From: Miscanthus floridulus
Lineage: Eukaryota; Streptophyta; Magnoliopsida; Poales; Poaceae
NCBI RefSeq assembly: GCF_019320115.1
Contig: NC_089584.1
Coordinates: 56,974,852 to 57,038,851, forward strand
Direction: 5' to 3'
DNA length: 64,000 nt
Shown here: piece after piece, positions 22,007-31,569 of the stretch
How the letters are laid out: the number at the start of each line of letters is the position of its first letter
How positions within the stretch are numbered: position 1 is the stretch's first letter
The notes under the pieces: generated by a model
What the model saw: only the letters and a program-made list of their open reading frames with translations
Databases searched by the model: none
What the model was told of the DNA's origin: nothing
Position numbers and translations under genes: made by a program

Positions 22007-23578
22007 TGAAAGGATCAAGATGCCCAAGACAGGGGGTGAATTGGGCTAATTCTAAATTTTCTTGCAATAATTAAATCCTACGGTTAGCCCAATTAACCCC
22101 TTGTGCCTATAAAAGTGTTTCTAATAATGTAACGCACAAAGGACTTACAACCTATGTTCCAAACTTACTCTAGAATGGCAATTCTATGAATGTAAGAACA
22201 AGTATTGAATTGCTCAAAGTAAATACTCAAAGTAAATAGAGAGAGAGGAACATGGCGATGTTTTGCTGAGGTATCAGAGAGTTGCCACTCCCCACTAGTC
22301 CTCGTTGGAGCACCCGCGCAAGGGTGTAGCTCCCCCTTGATCCACGCAAGGATCAAGTGCTCTCTACGGGTTGATTCTTTGACACTCCGCGTGGTGAATC
22401 ACCCAAAACCGCTCACAACTTGAGTTGGGTCACCCACAAGCTCCGCCGGGTGATCACCAAGCTCCCAATCACCACCAAGCTGTCTAGATGATGGCGATTA
22501 CCAAGAGTAACAAGCATGAACTCTCACTTGACCACTCGAAGCCTAATGAGAATGGTGGATGCACACTTTGCTACTCTTGATTCACTAATGAGGCTACTCT
22601 CTTGGATTCACGAATCTCAATCACCTCACCAAGACCTTGCTCTTCTTGGCACTCACAAACGTGTTTCTCAGCTATTGGAATGAGCAAAAGTGACTCCACA
22701 CACAAGTGGAGCTTCTATTTATAAGGCAGCCTGAAAAATGAACCGTTATGTGCCTCTACGGGGTGACCGGATGCTCCAGTCATGTTGACCGGCTGCTCCG
22801 GCTAGTTCAACCCACACACCAGTGTTTAAGTGTTGATCGGACGCTAGCAGGGTCTGATCACCACTGACCGGACACGTTCGGTCGCATTAAACCCTCACTG
22901 GAACCTTACTATACTCGATCGGACGCTGGATCCTTAGGGTCCGGTCAGTATTGACCGAACGCATCCGGTCGTAGATTCACTCTTCTAGAACCTTACTAGA
23001 GTTGACCGGACACTGCCTCTCAGCGTCTGGTCACTTGACCACTCAGCGTCTGGTCACACCGAATGCAATCACCTTAATCAAATGAACTAACCAGACCCTG
23101 CGGCTAGCATCCGGTCGCACTAGAGCCAACGTCCAGTCAGCATTTGACCCTCCATTCACTTCCAACTCTCGAACATATGTGAATGAAGTTTGCTCCATAG
23201 GATCATAGGGCTATTGTGGAGCTACCTAGTGCTAGTTTTAACAAGTGTGCACCACACCTAACTCACTAGACTCACCTAGGTCAAGCTACCCGTCCATACC
23301 CCCCTTAATAGTATGGCCAAAGGAAAAAATAAAGTCCTAAACTACTCTAAGTGTCTCTCCAACTCCAATCGACACTTAGAACTAGTCATCCTTAACCTTG
23401 TTGTCCATCCTTTGAAAACTGAAATGATTTCCATCGTAGGGGCATGACCACCTTGATTGCCCAATTGATCTCCATTACCATGACCTAACTTAATTGCCTC
23501 TACAAAACACACGTTAGTCATAGTAATCTTATATTGTCATTAATCACCAAAACCCAACTAGGGGCCTAGATGATTTCA
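22007..23578 (-). repeat. 3' LTR of element C
   Basis: Starts TGAAAGGATCAAGATGCCC and ends GGGGCCTAGATGATTTCA on the + strand. It pairs with 54069-55626. It includes the cluster of GACCGGACGCTCCGGTC-like words at about 22760-23150 and the TATA context CTATTTATAAGG near 22720. Confidence 0.92.
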
Positions 23579-23597
23579 ATCTCCCCCTTTTTAGTGA
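23579..23597 (-). promoter_or_regulatory. Polypurine tract of element C
   Basis: The - strand reads CACTAAAAAGGGGGAGATTG directly before the 3' LTR, a textbook primer for plus-strand DNA synthesis. About 32 bp further inside, element D is inserted. Confidence 0.85.
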
Positions 23598-23629
23598 TTG
23601 ATGATAATACCACCTCGAGTATGTAAAAG

Positions 23630-23634
23630 AGTGA
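23630..23634. repeat. Target site duplication of element D (left), AGTGA
   Basis: AGTGA precedes the 5' LTR of D and recurs at 31197-31201 after its 3' LTR. Confidence 0.92.
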
Positions 23635-24553
23635 TGATGAGGACATCAACACCAATGATACATCCACGCCGACACGGGTACCAGTTTCTGGTCCTATTAC
23701 TCACGCCCGTGCTCGTCACATTAATCATCAAGTAAGTTCACTCTTGAGTGCCTATCCATCATATTTAGACCATGGAGACACGTGCACTCTTGTTTTGGTT
23801 AGGAACCAGGGAGAGGACCAAAAGGGACAAGGATTCGCGGAGGCTGAATTCGGACTCCAGGACAACTCCAACTTGTGATGGTCACCATGGTCGCATACGG
23901 ACTCGGATTGGGGCGTTCAAGTACTTTATGGAATCCTTATGAAGTCTATTTTCATATGGATCTGGAATCAAGTCCATAGCTGTTTTGAGGTGGCTGCAAT
24001 GACTGAATTACTACTGAGAGCTTGTCTGTCCAAAGGTGCTGCGTCACCTTAGTTTGGTCCAATGGGCCATGTATCAAGTTGGGTCCATTAGGGATGCGTC
24101 CTAGGGTTGGAGAATGACCCCAACACCCCCCTGGTCATCCTTCCACCTTCATATACTCCTTAGCCGCCACCAAGAATAGTCAGGTTTTGTTTAGATCAAG
24201 TTTAGCTCTCGCTACTTGCTTGTAAGCGCGCGTGCTAGATCAGCCGCCCATCTTCTTGTCTTCGGAACCCCACCTTAATTGAGATTGAGTTTGAAACTTT
24301 CATCTACATCTAGTAATTCAGTACTTGCTATACTTGTTCTTGCTAGTTCTTCGATTGCTTGTAGGATGAGTGCCCTAGTGGCTGGGTGACGCGCTCCACA
24401 AGATCGCGGTAACCATTGGAGGTGGTGTATCGGTTGCTAAGGCGCAGCTTGGAAGGTTGTAGTCGGGCCGTGAACATTGTCTCCACCCATCAATCGAGTT
24501 ATCCCACACCTCTCATCGAAAGATCGGGAATAAACCCTAGCGGGTTCATATCA
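23635..24553 (+). repeat. 5' LTR of element D
   Basis: 919 bp with TGATGAGGACATC at the start and CGGGTTCATATCA at the end. The same length as 30278-31196, with scattered C/T and G/A differences. Its first 226 bp correspond to the region that in the 3' copy still codes for the end of pol. Confidence 0.93.
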
Positions 24554-24555
24554 GT

Positions 24556-24568
24556 TGGTAATCAGAGC
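24556..24568 (+). promoter_or_regulatory. Primer binding site of element D
   Basis: TGGTAATCAGAGC, two bases after the LTR, resembles the initiator-Met tRNA site TGGTATCAGAGC with one extra A. Confidence 0.75.
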
Positions 24569-25132
24569 AAGGTTTATCGGTGAGAGTGTTCTAATCCTTC
24601 GTTGTTCTAATTTTTCCTATAGTCCAGAAAAGCCAAAAAAATATAGTAGATTAGTTTTACCACGATCCTATAAACCCTTTGAGCCTTTGCTATCACTACT
24701 TAGTTAGGGCTTGTTGAGTCATCGGCTACATCAGTTGTGTTGAGTTGCTGGTCTTAGTTTTTGTCCTTTACAGTTTCGATTTCTTGTCATGTTCTAGTCA
24801 CAGCCGTGTGCTAACATATAAACCTTCTGTTGGCTGAATCCGAATACATCCTTGTGTTCAAGACCGAGTAGGAATCTGAGTTTGAGACCGAATACCATGT
24901 GGTGTTGAGTTCGAGTTGGAATCGGTTTTTAGTCCGAATTGACAGCGGCCTGGTTGCTGTTGTGAGACCGAATCTGAGTACATCTTTGTGTAGCAGTAGT
25001 TCTACTTATACTCCAACTCTCCATGACCTGCATATACGTTTTGGTTTGGTTTTTACTCTAGAGAGAGAGAGAGTTTGTGTGGTGTGTGACTCCTGTGAAG
25101 TCTTTCTGTTTATATAATCAGTTTTGAGGATC

Positions 25133-25202
25133 CCCAAAAAAAAGAAAAAAAAGAAAAAGAAGAAAAAGAAGAAGAAGAAGAAGAAGAAACAGAAAAAAGG
25201 GG
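25133..25202. repeat. Purine tract and GAA microsatellite in the leader of D
   Basis: After 'gatcccc' the + strand is almost pure A/G for about 65 bases, ending in a GAA run and GGGGG. It lies in the untranslated leader between primer site and gag. The opposite-strand ORF through it is an artefact made of a Phe run. Confidence 0.8.
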
Positions 25203-25611
25203 GCTGTTTGTTGTGCTTCTCCATTGTTTCCGGTGGTGTGTTGTGACCTCCTTTGTGCCTAGGCTCGCATCTCTAGCATGGTCTAGGCTAGGACCAGCAC
25301 AGTACCACCGTTGAACGATTATTCAGCTTGCTTCTGTGACTAATGTGGTGCTAGTACTTCCTTGCTTCAGCCCACCTGTAGCTCCACATATTTCGACTAC
25401 AGCTTGACAGGTGTTGTTGTTGCGGCACCGATACACTTCATTCCACAGTTGTAGACTTGTTGGTTGCCATTCCCTCCTGTTGAGCAAGGTAAGAATTGGT
25501 AAGAGCTTTTGTAACAGGTTGAGAGTGAGCACCTTGCAGTAGCTACATCCTAATAGCTGTAGGGCTTTTATTTCTTCACCTGTTTTTCTTATTGCCCTTG
25601 TCTTTTAAACC

Positions 25612-27023
25612 ATGTCAGGATCAGAGGATGTTAACAAGAGGCCACAATCTCCTCGCACCAAGGGCATCATTCAACATTTTACAAGGCAAGTGCAGCAGCA
25701 TACAGAAGGACTTGATCAAGATTTACAGGTGACCAATTACAAGATTGGGCAACTAGAGGCCACCCAACTTGCCTCCACCACCAAGCTTACAGGATTGGAG
25801 GCATCTGTTGCCCATATGGACAGAAGCCTTGCTGCTCTTCTGAAGCGTTTTGATGACTTCCACACGAAAGACAAAGAGCAACATAATGAAGACAACAAGG
25901 ATGAAGAGCAATTCGAAGATAATTATGATGATGATTATACTGCTGATACTAAACATGATGCTCATGACACTCGTGACCGGCATCGCCTACGCCATAATCG
26001 TAGAGGTATGGGTGGTCACCGTCGACATGAGGTACCCAATAATAATGATGCTTCAGTAAGATAAAATTTAAGATACCTCCTTTTGATGGTAAATATGATC
26101 CTAATGCATACATTACTTGGGAAATTGTTGTTGATCAAAAGTTTGCATGTCATGAATTTCCTAAGAATACACGTGTTAGGGCTGCTACTAGTGAGTTTAC
26201 TGATTTTGCTACTGTTTGGTGGTTAGAGTATGGCAAGAAAAATCCTAATAACATACCACGAACTTGGAATGCTTTGAAACGAATTATGAGGGCTAGATTT
26301 GTTCCTTCTTACTATGCACGTGATTTGTTAAATAAATTGCAACAACTGAGACAGGGTGCTAAAAGTGTAGAAGAATATTATCAAGAATTATAAATAGGTA
26401 TGTTGCGTTGTAATTTAGATGAGGATGAGGAACCTGCTATGGCAAGATTTTTGGGTGGGTTAAATCATGAAATCCGAGACATCCTTGATTATAAAGAATA
26501 CACTAACGTAACCCGTTTGTTTCATCTTGCTTGTAAAGCTGAAAGGGAAGTTCAGGGGTGATGTGCCAGTGCCAAGAATAATATTTCTGCAGGGAAAACT
26601 AATTCATGGTAGACCCGCACGACTACTACTCCAACCACACGTGCTCCTATGCCAACATCCAGCGACAAACCTCATGCTACTTCCACAAATTCAGTGGCGA
26701 AGACGACCTAGAAGCCTGCTGCGAGTGCTTCATCCATGGCATCTACAGGTAGAACAAGAGACATTCAGTGTCACCGGTGCAAGGGATATAGACATGTGAT
26801 GCGTGACTGTCCAAGCAAGCATGTTATGGTCATCAAAGATGATGGTGAGTATTCCTCTACTAGTGATTTTGATGAAGATACACTTGCTTTGTTTGTTGCT
26901 GACCATGTAGGAAGTGAGGAACAACCAGAAGAGCAGATTGGAGTAGAGGATGTAGATCATTATGAGAGCCTCACTGTGCAGCGTGTGCTTAGCGCACAAA
27001 TGGAGAAGGTGGAGCAAAATTAG
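25612..27023 (+). pseudogene. gag: gag of element D, decayed
   Basis: The ATG at 25612 (after 'aaccatgtcagga') starts a 150-codon stretch with a helical, Gln-rich beginning and an Asp/Glu/His-rich middle. A frameshift near 26060 leads into the capsid core: KIPPFDGKYDPNAYITWE, VRAATSEFTDFATVWW, SVEEYYQEL, ARFLGGLNHEIRD. A CCHC knuckle, CHRCKGYRHVMRDC, stands near 26770-26811, followed by an acidic segment. Stops occur near 26392 and 26562. From 26736 the reading frame is that of pol, as expected for a single gag-pol frame in this lineage. Confidence 0.8.
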
Positions 27024-30000
27024 CGGTATACACTTTTCCAAACAAAGTGTGTCATTAAAGAGCGTTCGTGCTGTTTGATAATTGATGGAGGTAGCTACAA
27101 CAACTTGGCTAGCAGTGATATGGTAGAGAAGCTTGCACTTACAACCAAACCACACCCACATCCATATCACATTTGATGGCTCAACAATAGTGGTAAGGTT
27201 AAGGTAACAAGATTGGTACGAATTCATTTTGCTATTGGATCATATCATGATGTTGTTGACTGTGATGTTGTGCCTATGGAAGCTTGTCATATTCTGCTAG
27301 GTAGACCATGGCAATTTGATATAGATTGTATGCATCATGGTAGATCAAATATGTATTCTCTCATACACCATGATAAGAAAATTGTTTTGCTCCCTATGTC
27401 TCCTAAAGCCATTGTGTGTGATGATGTTGCTAAAGCTAAGAAAACTAAATCTGAGATCAATAAAAATATCAAATCTGTTAGTAGTAACAAAGATGAGATA
27501 AGATTGAAAGGACATTGCTTGCTTGCTACTAAATTTGATATTAATGAATTGGTTGCTTCCACTTCTGTTGCCTATGCTTTGGTATGCAAGGGTGCTTTGA
27601 TTTTAGTTCACGATATGCAGCATTCTTTGCCCCCTGCTGTTGCTAACATTTTGTAGGAGTTTTTGGATGTTTTTCCAAGTGAGATACCAGCGGGGCTACC
27701 ACCAATATGAGGGATTGAGCACCAAATTGATCTTATTCCTGGTGCATCTTTGCCAAACCGTGCGCCATACAGGACTAATCTGGAAGAAACGAAGGAAATT
27801 CAATGACAAGTGCAAGAACTACTTGACAAAGGTTATGTGCGTGAGTCCCTTAGTCCTTGTGCTATTCCTATCATTTTAGTGCCTAAGAAAGATGGAACAT
27901 GGCGTATGTGTGTTGATTGTAGAGCTATTAATAATATCACCATTCGATATCGACACCCTATTCCACGATTAGATGATATGCTTGATGAACTGAGTGGTGC
28001 TAATGTGTTTTCCAAAGTTGATTTGCGAAGTGGGTACCACCAGATTCGTATGAAATTGGGAGATGAATGGAAAACTGCTTTCAAAACTAAATTTGGTTTA
28101 TATGAGTGATTAGTCATGCCTTTTGGGTTAACTAATGCACCTAGTACCTTCATGAGGTTAATGAACGAGGTTCTACATGCTTTCATTGGAAAATTTGTTG
28201 TAGTCTACTTTGATGATATATTGATTTACAGCAAATCTATGGATGAACATCTTGATCACTTACGTGCTGTTTTTAATGCTTTATGAGATGTGCGTTTATT
28301 TGGTAACCTTGAGAAGTGCACCTTTTGCACCGATCGAGTGTCTTTTCTTGGCTATGTTGTGACTCCACAGGGAATTGAGGTTGATCAAGCCAAGGTAGAA
28401 GCTATACAGGGATGGCCTGTACCAAAGACTATCACACAAGTGCGGAGTTTCCTAGGACTTGTTGGTTTCTATCACCGATTTGTGAAGGACTTCAGTACCA
28501 TTGCTGCACCTTTGAATGAGCTTACAAATAAGGGAGTGCCTTTTAGTTGGGGCAAAGTACAAGAGAACTCCTTCAATATGCTAAAAGATAAGTTGACACA
28601 TGCACCTCTCCTCCAACTTCCTGATTTTAATAAGACTTTTGAGCTTGAATGTGATGCTAGCAGAATTGGACTGGGTGGTGTTTTGTTACAAGAAGGCAAA
28701 CTTGTTGCATATTTTAGTGAAAAATTGAGCGGGCCTATTCTAAATTATTCTACATATGATAAGGAATTGTATGCTCTTGTTCGCACATTAGAAACATGGT
28801 AGCATTACTTGTGGCCCAAAGAGTTTGTTATACATTCTGATCATGAGTCTTTGAAGCATATTCATAGTCAAGGGAAATTGAACCATAGACATGCTAAGTG
28901 GGTTGAATTTATTGAATCTTTTCCTTATGTTATTAAGCACAAGAAAGGGAAAGAGAATATTATTGCTGATGCTTTGTCTAGGAGATATACCTTGCTGAAT
29001 CAACTTGATTACAAAATCTTTGGATTAGAAACAATTAAGGACCAATACGTTCATGATGCTGATTTTAAAGATGTGTTGCTGCATTGTAAAGATGGGAAAG
29101 GTTGGAACAAATTCATCTTTAGTGATGGGTTTGTGTTTAGAGCTAACAAGCTATGCATTCTAGCTAGCTCCGTTCATTTGTTGTTGCTGCAGGAAGCGCA
29201 TGGAGGTGGCTTGATGGGGCATTTTGGAGCTAAGAAAACGGAGGACATACTTGCTAGTCATTTCTTTTGGCCAAAGATGAGAAGAGATGTGGAGAGGTTT
29301 GTTGCTCGTTGCACGACATGTCAAAAGGCTAAGTCACGGTTAAATCCACACAGTTTGTATTTGCCTCTACCTGTTCCTAGTGCCCCTTGGGAAGATATTT
29401 CTATGGATTTTGTGTTGGGTTTGCCAAGGACTAGGAAGGGACGTGATAGTGTGTTTGTGGTTGTTGATAGATTTTCTAAGATGGCATATTTCATACCCTG
29501 TCATAAAACGGATGATGCTACTCATATTGCTGATTTGTTCTTTCAAGAAATTGTTCGTTTACATGGTGTGCCCAACACAATTGTTTCTGATCGTGATGCT
29601 AAATTTCTTAGTCATTTTTGGAAGACTTTATGGGGAAAACTAGGGACTAAGCTTTTGTTTTCTACTACATGTCATCCCCAAACCGATGGTCAAACTAAAG
29701 TTGTCAATAGAACTTTGTCTACTATGTTAAGGGTTGTTTTAAAGAAGAACATTAAGATGTGGGAAGATTGTTTGCCTCATATTGAATTTGCTTATAATCA
29801 TTCGCTGCATTCTACTACAAAGATGTGCCCATTTCAGATTGTCTATGGTTTCTTGCCTTGTGCTCCTATTGATTTGATGCCTTTGCCATCTTCTGAAAAA
29901 CTAAATTTTGATGCTACTAAGCGTACTGAATTGATGTTAAAACTGCATGAAACAACTAAAGAAAACATAGAGCGTATGAATGCTAAATATAAGATTGCTG

Positions 30001-30503
30001 GTGATAAAGGTAGAAAGGAACTAATGTTTGAACCTAGAGATTTAGTTTGGTTGCACTTGAGAAAGGATAGGTTTCCTAATTTCAGAAAGTCTAAATTGAT
30101 GCCTAGGGCTGATGGACCATTTAAAGTGTTAGAGAAAATTAATGATAATGCATATAAACTAGATCTACCAGTAGAATTTGGGGTTAGTCCCACATTTAAC
30201 ATTGCAGATTTGAAGCAATATTTGGGAGAAGAAGACGAGTTTGAGTCGAGGACGCCTCAAATGCAAGAAGGGGAGGATGATGAGGACATCAACACCAATG
30301 ATACATCCACGCCGACATGGGTATCAGTTTCTAGTCCTATTACTCACGCCCGTGCTCATCACATTAATCATCAAGTAAGTTCACTCTTGAGTTCCTGTCC
30401 ATCATATTTAGACCATGGAGACGCATGCACTCTTGTTTTGGTTAGGAACCAGGGAGAGGACCGAAAGGGACAAGGATTCGCGAAGGCTGAATTCGGACTC
30501 TAG
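27024..30503 (+). pseudogene. pol: pol of element D (protease, RT, RNase H, integrase with CR-type tail)
   Basis: A single frame with in-frame stops (27027 region, 27654, 27706, 27804, 28107, 28284, 28800). Protease: LIIDGGSYNNLAS near 27090. [21 protein letters not shown] (27880), YFDDILIYS (28207). RNase [17 protein letters not shown] (28645), and IHSDHESLKHIHSQGKL (28835). Integrase zinc finger: HGGGLMGHF...CTTCQKAK (29200-29330). Core: ISMDFVLGLP (29398) and VSDRDAKF (29590); then TDGQTKVVNRTL (29690) has Lys where the third catalytic residue, Glu, is expected. The frame crosses the LTR start at 30278 and ends at 30503, so the C-terminal CR-like tail is encoded by LTR sequence, as in CRM elements. 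Confidence 0.88.
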
Positions 30504-31196
30504 GACAGCTCCAACTTGTGATGGTCACGACGGTCACATACGGACTTGGATTGGGGCGTTCAAGTACTTCATGGAATCCTTATGAAGTCTATTTTCATAT
30601 GGATCTGGAATCAAGTCCATAGCTATTTTGAGGTGGCTGCAATGTCTGAATTACTACTGAGAGCTTGTCTGTCCAAAGGTGCCGCGTCACCTTAGTTTGG
30701 TCCAATGGGCCGTGTATCAAGTTGGGTCCATTAGGGACGTGTCCTAGGGTTGGAGAACGACCCCAACACCCCCCTGGTCATCCTTCCACCTTCATATACT
30801 CCTTAGCCACCACCAAGAATAGTTGGGTTTTATTTAGATCAAGTTTAGCTCTCGCTACTTGCTTGTAAGCGCGTGTGCTGGATCAGCCGCCCGTCTTCTT
30901 GTCTTCGGAACCCCACCTTAATTGAGATTGAGTTTGAAACTTTCATCTACATCTAGTAATTCAGTACTTGCTATACTTGTTCTTGCTAGTTCTTCGATTG
31001 CTTGCAGGACGAGTGCCCTAGTGGCCGGGTGACGCGCTCCACAAGATCGCAGCAGCCATTGGAGGTGGTGTATCGGTTGCTAAGGCGTAGCTTGGAAGGT
31101 TGTAGTCAGGCCGTGAACATTGTCTCCACCCATCAATCGAGTTATCCCACACCTCTCATCGAAAGATCGGGAACAAACCCTAGCGGGTTCATATCA
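30278..31196 (+). repeat. 3' LTR of element D
   Basis: Preceded by a purine-rich tract, AGAAGGGGAGGA. Starts TGATGAGGACATC and ends GGGTTCATATCA, followed by AGTGA. The first 226 bp encode the end of pol. The rest is non-coding. Confidence 0.93.
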
Positions 31197-31201
31197 AGTG
31201 A
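31197..31201. repeat. Target site duplication of element D (right), AGTGA
   Basis: Identical to 23630-23634. Confidence 0.92.
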
Positions 31202-31569
31202 GGTTTTTGACATGCTTGGTTCATATAAGCTTTTGTCAATAAGAACAAAATAGTTAGGCAAGCTTATATGATCCACGCCAACATGATGTACTCAAAAAGT
31301 ATGAAATAAGCATGAGTGCAAGTGGTGAAGCTCATTTGCATTGGAGTAAAGCGTGGAAGAAAAAGCAAATGGGCATAACACAAGTGATATGACATACAAA
31401 GGAATTCAAAGTAGAGAGCACACACATGTCATATATCACAATCACATAGATATCACTATCACATAGATATAATAGTATGCATGAAAGTAAACACACGAAT
31501 GCATAAAAGTAATAGTGTATCATACAAATAAAACTCCAAATGTATATAATAGACTAATAGCTAACTAGG
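31202..31569 (-). other. 3' untranslated region of element C
   Basis: AT-rich sequence between the end of the post-pol ORF and the insertion site of D. It holds no gene. Together with 23598-23629 it formed the spacer before the polypurine tract of C. Confidence 0.6.

Larger units (their letters stand above)
23635..31196 (+). mobile_element. Element D: CRM-like (centromeric) Ty3/Gypsy retrotransposon
   Basis: Two LTRs of exactly 919 bp, TGATGAGGACATC...GGGTTCATATCA, with duplication AGTGA, enclose gag and pol on the + strand. The integrase lacks a classical chromodomain. Its C-terminal tail runs on into the 3' LTR and contains SPITHARAHHINHQVSSLL, which resembles the CR motif of grass CRM elements. 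LTR start and primer site also agree with that lineage. LTR divergence by eye is about 4%. Pol keeps one frame for 3.7 kb but is interrupted by stops, and the integrase Glu is changed, so it is inactive. Confidence 0.9.

Noticed and set aside
25006..25224. - strand ORF with a long Phe run
   Set aside because: Produced by the purine microsatellite in the leader of D.
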